The notes beneath the pieces were generated by a model. It was given only the letters and a program-made list of their open reading frames with translations. It did not search any database and was not told the DNA's origin. 64,000 nucleotides of DNA, taken from contig JBHEQV010000001.1 in assembly GCA_046530735.1 (NCBI GenBank), forward strand, positions 1-64,000. Direction: 5' to 3'. The translations under genes were made by a program, and so were the position numbers. The stretch is from Arsenophonus sp046530735. GTDB taxonomy: Bacteria > Pseudomonadota > Gammaproteobacteria > Enterobacterales > Enterobacteriaceae. Positions 31,036 to 38,651 of this stretch are shown here, piece after piece (the first letter of the stretch is position 1; each line of letters opens with the position of its first letter).

Positions 31036-31368
31036 ATGAGTTTGTTTATTTCTGAAACAATCGCTTCAACCGGTGGGCAACCGCAAGAAAATCCATATTC
31101 TTTGATCATCATGGTAGTTGTTTTCGGACTGATTTTTTATTTCATGATCTTACGCCCACAGCAGAAGCGAGCTAAAGAGCATAAAAGATTAATTGATTCT
31201 ATTTCTAAAGGCGATGAGATACTAACAACCAGTGGATTAATTGGCCGCGTCACTAAAGTATCTGAAACAGGTTATGTTATTATTGCATTAAATGACACTA
31301 ATGATGTAACCATTAAACGTGATTTCGTTGCTGCTATATTACCAAAAGGTACAATGAAGTCTATTTAA
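31036..31368 (+). CDS. yajC: Sec translocon accessory protein YajC
   Basis: A small inner-membrane protein of the SecDF-YajC complex that assists SecYEG-dependent export. The ATG at 31036 gives 110 residues, the same as E. coli, and follows AATGAGGAAA; a TTG one codon upstream is an unlikely start. There is one membrane segment (SLIIMVVVFGLIFYFMIL), then the conserved RPQQKRAKEHKRL and the C-terminal domain with ALNDTNDVTIKRDFVAA and LPKGTMKS. It lies 107 bp after tgt and 29 bp before secD, consistent with one transcript. Confidence 0.97.
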   Translation: MSLFISETIASTGGQPQENPYSLIIMVVVFGLIFYFMILRPQQKRAKEHKRLIDSISKGDEILTTSGLIGRVTKVSETGYVIIALNDTNDVTIKRDFVAAILPKGTMKSI

Positions 31369-31397
31369 TTTCTGATTTTCCCGAAGGGGGAATTACT

Positions 31398-33245
31398 GTG
31401 CTAAATCATTATCCTTTATGGAAGTATTTTATGCTGATCGCTACGTTGCTCATCGGTCTACTATATGCACTTCCCAATATTTATGGAGAAGATCCGTCTA
31501 TTCAGATTACTGGAATGCGGGGAACTGCAGCTAATGAACAGACTTTAGATCAAGTTAACAACCTTTTAAAGAAAGAAAAAATTGAAAGTAAATCAATTAC
31601 ACTGGAAAGTGGTATAATTCTTGCTCGTTTTAATAATCCAGATATTCAACTTCATGCACGCGAAACATTATTTTCCGGTTTAGGAGAACAGTATATCGTG
31701 GCGTTAAATCTGGCACCTGCTACCCCTTATTGGTTAAGGGTATTTGGTGGTGAACCAATGAAATTGGGGTTAGATTTGCGTGGTGGTGTTCACTTTTTAA
31801 TAGAAGTAGATATGGAAACAGCATTAGATAAGTTGCAAAAACAGATTATGGATGGCTTGCGTAATGATTTACGTGAAAAAATGATCCCCTATTCAACTAT
31901 ACATAAGATAGATAATTACGGTGTTAAAATCCGTTTTTATGATAATAATGGGCGTTCGGAAGCGAAATCTTACTTAACACCACGTTATCGCGATTTGATT
32001 TATACTGCTGTCAGTAATAATCTATTAATGGTGGCAATAACAGATGAGCGCATCCGTGAAGCGCGTAATTATGCAGTATCACAAAATATTAATATTATCC
32101 GTAACCGTATTAACCAATTAGGCGTTACTGAATCATTAGTACAACGTCAGGGTGCTGATCGTATTGTCGTTGAATTACCTGGTATTCAAGATACGGCACG
32201 AGCAAAAGAGATCCTTGGTGCTACTGCAATTCTGGAATTTCGCTTGGTTAATGTCGACATAGACAATTCAGCTATTCAACGAGGTTATATTCCAGTTGAT
32301 TCTGAGATAAAATATACTCGTAATGGTGAACCTGTTGTTCTTTATAAAAATGTTATATTGACAGGAGATCATATTACTGATTCGAGATCAGATTTAGATG
32401 AAATGGGCAGACCACAAGTAAGCATTGGTTTGGATAGTTCAGGTGGCTCTATTATGTCTGATTTTACCCGTAATAATCAGGATAAACTGATGGCAACCTT
32501 GTTTATTGAGTATAAAGATAGTAGGCGAAAGGATGCTAATGGTCGTATTATTTTAATAAAAGATGAAGAAGTCATTAATGTTGCCAGAATTTCCAGTCGT
32601 TTTGGTAGCAAATTTCGTATTACTAATATTAGCAATCCAACCGAAGCTCATCAATTATCTTTATTATTACGAGCTGGTGCATTGATTGCACCTATTCAAA
32701 TTGTTGAAGAACGGACAATTGGGCCAACATTAGGATTGCAAAATATTGAACAAGGAATGAAAGCATCGTTAGCCGGTTTTCTGGTTTCAGTTTTATTCAT
32801 GATCATTTATTATCGTAAATTTGGTCTGATTGCCAGTTCTGCATTGCTAGCAAACTTAATTCTTATTATTGGGGTTATGTCGTTATTACCGGGAGCTACT
32901 TTAACCATGCCAGGAATTGCTGGTATTGTTTTAACGCTTGCTGTTGCTGTTGATGCTAATGTATTGATTAATGAACGTATTAAAGAAGAACTGAAAAATG
33001 GTCGTTCAATACAGCAAGCAATACATGAAGGTTATAAAGGGGCATTTTCCAGTATCTTAGATGCGAATTTAACAACTGTGATCACTGCAACTATTTTGTA
33101 TGCGATAGGCACCGGCTCGATTAAAGGCTTTGCCATTACTACGGGGATTGGTATTGCCACTTCTATGTTTACTGCAATTGTAGGAACACGTGCTATCGTG
33201 AACTTATTGTATGGTGGTAAACGTATTAAAAAGCTATCTATTTAA
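31398..33245 (+). CDS. secD: Protein translocase subunit SecD
   Basis: A 615-residue RND-type membrane protein, the same length as E. coli SecD, which uses the proton motive force to complete protein export from SecYEG. It starts at GTG (MLNHYPLWKYFML) behind a strong site (GAAGGGGGAA). The first membrane helix is followed by the large periplasmic P1 domain (LGLDLRGGVHFLIEVDM, IVVELPGIQDTARAKEILGA). The C-terminal part holds five membrane helices with ERTIGPTLGLQNIEQG, LPGATLTMPGIAGIVLTLAV and AVDANVLINERIKEEL, which carries the conserved Asp of the proton path. secF follows after 14 bp. No frame damage is present. Confidence 0.98.
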   Translation: MLNHYPLWKYFMLIATLLIGLLYALPNIYGEDPSIQITGMRGTAANEQTLDQVNNLLKKEKIESKSITLESGIILARFNNPDIQLHARETLFSGLGEQYIVALNLAPATPYWLRVFGGEPMKLGLDLRGGVHFLIEVDMETALDKLQKQIMDGLRNDLREKMIPYSTIHKIDNYGVKIRFYDNNGRSEAKSYLTPRYRDLIYTAVSNNLLMVAITDERIREARNYAVSQNINIIRNRINQLGVTESLVQRQGADRIVVELPGIQDTARAKEILGATAILEFRLVNVDIDNSAIQRGYIPVDSEIKYTRNGEPVVLYKNVILTGDHITDSRSDLDEMGRPQVSIGLDSSGGSIMSDFTRNNQDKLMATLFIEYKDSRRKDANGRIILIKDEEVINVARISSRFGSKFRITNISNPTEAHQLSLLLRAGALIAPIQIVEERTIGPTLGLQNIEQGMKASLAGFLVSVLFMIIYYRKFGLIASSALLANLILIIGVMSLLPGATLTMPGIAGIVLTLAVAVDANVLINERIKEELKNGRSIQQAIHEGYKGAFSSILDANLTTVITATILYAIGTGSIKGFAITTGIGIATSMFTAIVGTRAIVNLLYGGKRIKKLSI

Positions 33246-33259
33246 GGAGCGTGGTTTTT

Positions 33260-34228
33260 GTGGCGAAATATTACACAATAGAACAATTAAATCATGGCCG
33301 TAAAGTTATTGATTTTATGCGTTTGGATTATTTAGCTTTTACTATCTCAATTGTTTTATTTATTATTTCTATTATGCTCCTTTCATTGAAAGGTTTTAAC
33401 TGGGGATTAGATTTCACCGGTGGAACTATTATTGAAATTAATTTCAGTCAACCTGCGGATCTTGATAAAATTAGAGCGAGTTTATCGAATGATGGCCATA
33501 AAGAACCTTTAATCCAAAATTTTGGCAGTAGTCGAGATATTATAATACGATTACCTCCTATTAAAGAAGTTGCAAATCAAGAAATAGGTAAGGCTGTTAT
33601 TTCACTCATTAATAGAAATGTTAATGATCAAGCAACGCTTAAGCGCATGGAATTTGTTGGGCCAAGTGTAGGTAGTGAATTAGCTCAAACCGGAGCAATG
33701 GCATTATTATCTGCTTTGATCTGTATATTAATTTACCTAGGTTTCCGTTTTGAATGGCGTCTGGCTGCCGGTGCAGTAGTATCATTAGCGCATGATGTGA
33801 TTATTACATTAGGCATTATATCGCTTTTTCAGATTGAAGTTGATATGACTATTGTTGCTTCATTAATGTCAGTCATAGGTTATTCATTAAATGACAGCAT
33901 TGTTGTCTTTGATCGTATTCGTGAAAATTTCCGCAAAATCCGCCCTGGCACTTCTTATGAAATAGTAAATATTTCATTAACGCAAACATTAAGTCGAACA
34001 CTTATTACATTAGGAACTTCCTTATTAGTGATTTTGATGCTCTATTTTTTTGGTGGTTTAATTTTGAAAGGATTTTCTCTAATTATGTTAATTGGTATAA
34101 CAATTGGAACCATTTCTTCAATTTATGTTGCTTCTGCTCTAGCATTAAAAATGGGAATAAAACGAGAGCATTTAATTCTACCTAAGGTGGAAAAAGATGG
34201 GGAAGATCAACAATCTCTACTACCTTAA
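33260..34228 (+). CDS. secF: Protein translocase subunit SecF
   Basis: A 322-residue partner of SecD (E. coli SecF 323). I choose the GTG at 33260 (MAKYYTIEQLNHGRKVIDFM) because it matches the family N-terminus and lies ten bases after AAGGAG. An in-frame GTG at 33251 is too close to that site. The protein shows six membrane segments, the GLDFTGGTIIEI motif of the first periplasmic domain, GPSVGSELAQTGAMAL, and VIGYSLNDSIVVFDRIRENF with the conserved Asp. A symmetrical hairpin follows the stop codon directly, so the queA-secF run probably ends here. Confidence 0.97.
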   Translation: MAKYYTIEQLNHGRKVIDFMRLDYLAFTISIVLFIISIMLLSLKGFNWGLDFTGGTIIEINFSQPADLDKIRASLSNDGHKEPLIQNFGSSRDIIIRLPPIKEVANQEIGKAVISLINRNVNDQATLKRMEFVGPSVGSELAQTGAMALLSALICILIYLGFRFEWRLAAGAVVSLAHDVIITLGIISLFQIEVDMTIVASLMSVIGYSLNDSIVVFDRIRENFRKIRPGTSYEIVNISLTQTLSRTLITLGTSLLVILMLYFFGGLILKGFSLIMLIGITIGTISSIYVASALALKMGIKREHLILPKVEKDGEDQQSLLP

Positions 34229-34233
34229 ATGCG

Positions 34234-34257
34234 AATGGTGTTAATTAACACCCCATT
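34234..34257 (+). terminator. Hairpin after secF, putative terminator
   Basis: The perfect palindrome GGTGTTAATTAACACC (34237-34252) lies within a larger symmetrical AATGG...CCATT context, starting five bases after the secF stop codon. The T run after it is weak (AGATTGTTCT), so termination may be inefficient. The position at the end of the operon supports the role. Confidence 0.45.
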
Positions 34258-34335
34258 AGATTGTTCTAGGAGCGGAGCGTGTTTTTATTGAAAGCTGAAT
34301 TAAATTAAAAACTGGACACTAAAATCAGGAAATTT

Positions 34336-34773
34336 TATGCATTCTCTATTTTATATAGCTGTAGATGCTAGAGTAATTGATTTACATTGGTTAGCGATTA
34401 TTTAAAATTTATTAAAAATAATATCTTGAAGATCATGAGCGTTTTACTACTTTTAAAATAACTGAATTAGTCATGAATCACATGGTAAAATAATGATATA
34501 TGTGAGTCATTTTACGAATACAAATTGAGATAAGGTATGCAAAAAGTATTAGAAAATACCTGATAAGTTCTAATAATATGGAAAACAGTTATTAACAATA
34601 TAGAATTGCAACTTTACGTAACTGAAGAGCGAGAAATTCCGACAAAGATAATCGGAAAAATTCTCATGATGAATCGAAAAGCTGTATGAAATTATTTATA
34701 TTTGACTTTGATTCGGTGTATCGTAATTTTAAAATATTCGTGAATTTTGTAAAAAACTTGCTAAGTTACAGGA
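34336..34773 (+). pseudogene. nrdR: nrdR pseudogene, ribonucleotide reductase repressor
   Basis: In E. coli nrdR lies just before ribD, and here a decayed copy occupies that position. The plus strand reads MHSLFYIAVDARVIDLHW where NrdR has MHCPFCFAVDTKVIDSRL, so both cysteines of the first zinc-ribbon pair are changed. In shifted frames follow FTTFKITELVMNHMVK (family FTTFEVAELVMPRVVK), GMQKVLENT, YVTEEREIPTKIIGKILM (family ATGEREVPSKMIGNLVM) and REFCKKLAKLQD at the end. At least five frame breaks are visible. NrdR represses ribonucleotide reductase operons through NrdR boxes; its loss should leave those genes unregulated. Confidence 0.87.
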
Positions 34774-34785
34774 TTAATAGTAAAA

Positions 34786-35895
34786 ATGACCCGATTTGAT
34801 AAGCAGTTTATGAGTCGTGCATTGTTATTGGCCAATCAAGGACGATTTACCACCTCACCTAACCCGAATGTAGGTTGTGTCATTGTAAATAATAATGAAG
34901 TTGTAGGTGAAGGATTTCATTCTAGAGCAGGCGACTCACATGCCGAGATTTATGCTTTACAAATGGCGGGTGAGAAAGCTAATGGGGCAACCGCTTATAT
35001 TACATTAGAGCCCTGTACTCATTATGGTAAAACTCCACCTTGTGCAGATGCCTTAATTAATTCAGGTATTCTGCGAGTTGTTGTGGCGATGCAAGATCCA
35101 AATCCACAAGTTGCAGGACGAGGTTTACTTAAATTACAGCAGGCTGGTATCGAAGTAATACATGGTTTACTAAAAGATGAAGCTGAGCAATTAAATCGAG
35201 GCTTTCTAAAAAGAATGCGAACAGGTTTTCCCTATGTTCAACTTAAGTTAGCTGCATCACTTGATGGACGAACAGCTCTTAAATCAGGTGAAAGCAAGTG
35301 GATCACTTCACCAACAGCTCGCCAAGATGTGCAAAATTTTAGAGCTCAGGCAAGCGCAATTTTGACTACTAGTGCCACTATTTTAACTGATAATCCAGCT
35401 TTAAATGTTCGTTGGATAGATTTTTCGCCTGAACTAAAAAATCTTTATCCTAAAGAAAGTCTTCGACAACCAATAAGAATTGTTTTAGATCGTCATAATC
35501 AAGTAAAACCAGAAGATATTGTAACAAAATCAGATGGTAAATGTTGGCTTATTCGCCCTAGTCCAATATTGCAAAATTGGTATGGTGATGTTGAACAAAT
35601 CGTAATTCCAACCTATGAAAATGGTATTGATTTAGTTTTTCTAATAACACAGTTGGCTAAACGTAATATTAATTCAATCTGGATTGAAAGCGGACCAACA
35701 CTTGCCGGTGCTTTGTTAACATTAGGATTAATTGATGAATTAATTATTTATATTGCGCCTAAAATTTTAGGTAGTACCGCAAGAGAATTAATTAATATTC
35801 CAGCATTACAAAAATTGAAAGATGCACCTGCATTTGAATTTATTAATATTGAAGTTATTGGTCCTGATTTACGTTTAATACTTCGCCCATTGTGA
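34786..35895 (+). CDS. ribD: Riboflavin biosynthesis deaminase/reductase RibD
   Basis: A 369-residue bifunctional enzyme (E. coli RibD 367) that deaminates and then reduces the GTP-derived pyrimidine in riboflavin synthesis. The N-terminal deaminase domain has the zinc signature HAEIYAL (His and catalytic Glu) and PCTHYGKTPPC (two Cys). The C-terminal reductase domain shows QLKLAASLDGRTALKSGES, ILTDNPALNVR, IWIESGPTLAGALL and APKILGSTARELI. Start and length match the family. The gene follows the nrdR relic by 12 bp, so it must now rely on a promoter inside or near that relic. RibH is encoded 200 bp downstream. Confidence 0.98.
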   Translation: MTRFDKQFMSRALLLANQGRFTTSPNPNVGCVIVNNNEVVGEGFHSRAGDSHAEIYALQMAGEKANGATAYITLEPCTHYGKTPPCADALINSGILRVVVAMQDPNPQVAGRGLLKLQQAGIEVIHGLLKDEAEQLNRGFLKRMRTGFPYVQLKLAASLDGRTALKSGESKWITSPTARQDVQNFRAQASAILTTSATILTDNPALNVRWIDFSPELKNLYPKESLRQPIRIVLDRHNQVKPEDIVTKSDGKCWLIRPSPILQNWYGDVEQIVIPTYENGIDLVFLITQLAKRNINSIWIESGPTLAGALLTLGLIDELIIYIAPKILGSTARELINIPALQKLKDAPAFEFINIEVIGPDLRLILRPL

Positions 35896-36096
35896 TGCAA
35901 TATTGTTATTAACAAGCTAGTTTAATATAAAAGCATTATAGTTATAATAACGTAACATTATTCGATTTAATTTATTATTCCTAGTAACTATTTAAAATTT
36001 AGCTAAATTCAGCACAGCATACCACTGTACAACAATAGAAAAGAATATAGTAAAATTATCGTTTCTGTAAAGAATAATTAGTATTTAAGGAAGGAT

Positions 36097-36567
36097 ATGA
36101 AAATAATAAAAGGTACGGTAGCAGCTCCTAAAGCTTCTATAGCAATCGTTGTTGCACGTTTTAATCATTTCATCAATAGTAATTTACTGGAAGGCGCTAT
36201 TGATACCTTGGAGCGTATTGGCCACGTTGCAAAAGAAAATATTACGGTAGTTTGGGTTCCTGGTGCCTATGAATTGCCTTTAACGATTAAAACATTAGTA
36301 GAAACAAAAAAATATGACGCAATCATTGCACTTGCTACCGTTATACGTGGTGCAACTCCACATTTTGAATATATTGCCGGTGAATGTAGTGCTGGACTTT
36401 CTAATATCGCGATGATAAGTAGCACTCCTATTGCCTTTGGTGTATTAACAACCGAGAATATTAAGCAGGCCATTGAGCGCGCAGGTACAAAAGAAGGAAA
36501 TAAAGGTGCAGATGCTGCATTAGGTGCACTAGAAATGGTTAATGTAATTCAAGCTATTAAAGACTAA
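36097..36567 (+). CDS. ribH: 6,7-dimethyl-8-ribityllumazine synthase
   Basis: A 156-residue enzyme, the same length as E. coli RibH, that joins the RibD-pathway pyrimidine with 3,4-dihydroxy-2-butanone 4-phosphate to form the riboflavin precursor lumazine. Family motifs are IVVARFNHFIN, VWVPGAYELPLTIK, ALATVIRGATPHFEYI (catalytic His at the HFEY segment) and AFGVLTTENIKQAIERAG. AAGGAAGG precedes the ATG. It is followed by nusB after 24 bp, the conserved ribD-ribH-nusB arrangement. The other riboflavin genes (ribA, ribB, riboflavin synthase) are not in this window. Confidence 0.98.
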   Translation: MKIIKGTVAAPKASIAIVVARFNHFINSNLLEGAIDTLERIGHVAKENITVVWVPGAYELPLTIKTLVETKKYDAIIALATVIRGATPHFEYIAGECSAGLSNIAMISSTPIAFGVLTTENIKQAIERAGTKEGNKGADAALGALEMVNVIQAIKD

Positions 36568-36591
36568 CTTATATTATTTAAGGGGAATTTT

Positions 36592-37008
36592 ATGAAGCCT
36601 GCTGCTCGTCATCGTGCGCGTGAGTGTGCTGTTCAAGCGATTTATTCGTGGCAATTATCTGGTAATAATATTAATGATGTTGAAGTGGAATTTTTATTTG
36701 AACAGGATACTTCAGATGTTGATGTGACATACTTTTGTGAGATACTTAATGGTGTCTCAACTCATGTATTAGAACTAGATAAAAAGATGGCTCCTTATCT
36801 TTCTCGTCATCTTGGGGAGGTTGGTCAGGTTGAAAAAGCGGTTTTACGTTTAGCGATATTTGAACTCTATTACCGTGATGATATACCTTATAAAGTTTCT
36901 ATTAATGAAGCAATTGAATTAGCAAAAGTTTTTGGTGCCGAAGAGAGTCACAAGTTTATCAATGGTGCGCTTGATAAAGTTGTTGCTTCTGTCCATAAGA
37001 AGCAATGA
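36592..37008 (+). CDS. nusB: Transcription antitermination factor NusB
   Basis: A 138-residue helical RNA-binding protein (E. coli 139) that binds boxA RNA with NusE (ribosomal protein S10), mainly to support rRNA operon transcription. The N-terminus MKPAARHRARECAVQAIYSWQ has the arginine-rich signature and the C-terminus holds KAVLRLAIFELYYRDDIPYK, INEAIELAKVFGAEESHKFI and NGALDKV. AAGGGGAA precedes the start. It lies 24 bp after ribH and about 95 bp before thiL, all on one strand. Confidence 0.97.
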   Translation: MKPAARHRARECAVQAIYSWQLSGNNINDVEVEFLFEQDTSDVDVTYFCEILNGVSTHVLELDKKMAPYLSRHLGEVGQVEKAVLRLAIFELYYRDDIPYKVSINEAIELAKVFGAEESHKFINGALDKVVASVHKKQ

Positions 37009-37102
37009 TATTCAGACTTTTAAATAATCTGATTTTTACCTTTAAAATAAGGTGGTAGAATAACCTTATAGCAGTCGCACTATAGTATAGTGGAATATTA
37101 TT

Positions 37103-38095
37103 ATGGTTTGTGGTGAATTTGATATCATTGCGCGTTATTTTAATCGTCAACAGCAAAATCGAGATGACGTTAATATCGGTATTGGTGATGACTGTGCGTT
37201 GGTAACAATACCGGAAAAACAACAATTAGCCGTTACTACCGATACACTAGTTGCAGGTATCCATTTTCTTGATAGTGTTTCACCAGAAGATTTAGCCTAT
37301 AAATCTTTGGCGGTTAATTTAAGTGATTTAGCCGCTATGGGGGCAGATCCTGCCTGGATTTCTCTAGCATTGACATTGCCAAAAATCAATGAAGATTGGC
37401 TAACAAGATTTAGTTCTAGCCTATTTGAACAGCTTAATTACTATGAAATGCAACTTATTGGTGGCGATACAACCCGTGGACCAATGAGTTTAACCTATAC
37501 AGCCCATGGTTTAATTCCTATAGGAAAATCACTAACACGATCGGGAGCCTGTAATGGTGATTGGATTTATGTTACCGGGACATTGGGAGATAGTGCTACT
37601 GGGTTAGCGATTTTACAATCACAGTTAATTGTAGATGATGTAAAAGATCGTAATTGGTTAGTCCAGCGGCATTTAAGGCCACAACCTCGTATTTTGCAAG
37701 GGAAGGCTCTACGTCATATTGCTTCTTCGGCGATAGATATTTCTGATGGCTTAATTTCTGATCTTGGGCATATTCTCAAAATTAGTAGCCGTGGCGCTAA
37801 AATCAAATTGGATTCTTTACCATTATCAGATGCTTTACGCAGACAAGTTACCTCAGAACAAGCATTAATCTGGGCGTTAAGTGGTGGAGAAGATTATGAA
37901 CTGTGTTTTACAGTCCCTGAGACAAACCGTAGTACATTAGAATTAGCGTTAACATATACACTGGGGACAAATTATCATTGCATTGGCCAGATAACGCCAG
38001 AATCAGAAGGCATCCGGTATTTTTATGGTAATAAAGAGGTTTCATCTAATTTAACTGGTTTTGATCATTTTATTGTGGAAACTTACTATGACTGA
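37103..38095 (+). CDS. thiL: Thiamine-monophosphate kinase
   Basis: A 330-residue kinase (E. coli ThiL 325) that phosphorylates thiamine monophosphate to the active cofactor thiamine diphosphate. Motifs include the N-terminal GEFDIIARYF, GIGDDCALV, VTTDTLVAGIHFL, NLSDLAAMGADPAWISLALT, LIGGDTTRGP and AIDISDGLISDLGHI, followed by ALSGGEDYELCF. The gene overlaps the pgpA start by eight bases, implying translational coupling. The product is needed by dxs, whose enzyme uses thiamine diphosphate and is encoded nearby. Whether thiamine phosphate is made or imported is not shown here. Confidence 0.97.
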   Translation: MVCGEFDIIARYFNRQQQNRDDVNIGIGDDCALVTIPEKQQLAVTTDTLVAGIHFLDSVSPEDLAYKSLAVNLSDLAAMGADPAWISLALTLPKINEDWLTRFSSSLFEQLNYYEMQLIGGDTTRGPMSLTYTAHGLIPIGKSLTRSGACNGDWIYVTGTLGDSATGLAILQSQLIVDDVKDRNWLVQRHLRPQPRILQGKALRHIASSAIDISDGLISDLGHILKISSRGAKIKLDSLPLSDALRRQVTSEQALIWALSGGEDYELCFTVPETNRSTLELALTYTLGTNYHCIGQITPESEGIRYFYGNKEVSSNLTGFDHFIVETYYD

Positions 38096-38581
38096 TGTTA
38101 AATATCGTTTAAAGCTATCAAATCCTTGCCATCTATTGGCAACCGGATTTGGTAGTGGTTTATCACCCATCACTCCTGGAACAACAGGATCGTTAGCTGC
38201 TATCCCATTCTGGCTATTAATGTATTGGCTATTACCTGTTTTTGGTTATGTTGGTTTATTATTTTATTTGGTTTTGTTATTGGCATTGTTATTTGTCAAC
38301 GTACATCAGATGATATGAAAATTCACGACCACGGTAGTATTGTTTGGGATGAATTTATTGGTATGTGGATGACCCTAATGGGGATGCCATTAGTTAATTG
38401 GCAATGGATATTAATTTCATTTGTGCTTTTTCGATTTTTTGATATGTTAAAACCTTGGCCTATTAGTTGGATTGATCGCCAAATAGATGGCGGGTTAGGT
38501 ATTATGTTAGATGATATCATCGCGGCTACTTTTGCTATAGTTATCGTGGCAGCGCTTCCAGACTGGTTACTGATATTATAA
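38088..38581 (+). pseudogene. pgpA: pgpA, phosphatidylglycerophosphatase A, with one frameshift
   Basis: Two overlapping frames together make one full PgpA (172 aa in E. coli), which dephosphorylates phosphatidylglycerol phosphate. The first frame runs from ATG 38088 through LKLSNPCHLLATGFGSGLSP and GTTGSLAAIPFWLLMYWLLP, then leaves the family near 38260 and ends at 38318. The second frame takes over there (FVIGIVICQRTSDDMKIHDH, GSIVWDEFIGMWMTLMGMP, WPISWIDRQIDGGLGIM, LDDIIAA) and ends at 38581. The acidic motif residues are in the second part. The break lies in a T-rich stretch (TTATTATTTTATTTGG), so a real inactivating indel, slippage-corrected expression or a sequencing error are all possible. 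Everything else is well conserved, unlike the older pseudogenes here. Confidence 0.85.
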
Positions 38582-38651
38582 TGCTAATAGTTTTTGAAAA
38601 CAAAAACACTTATAATAAACCATTTCTTTTGTTTTTAGCATATTTATTAAT
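38582..38651. terminator. Convergent pgpA/dxs spacer with possible bidirectional terminator
   Basis: The 70-bp gap between the converging pgpA and dxs genes contains TGCTAATAG and AAAACAAAAA near 38582-38609, partly complementary to TTTTGTTTTTAGCA at 38627-38640. The stem is imperfect and A/T-rich. A bidirectional terminator would be expected at this place, but the fold is not strong. Confidence 0.3.
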
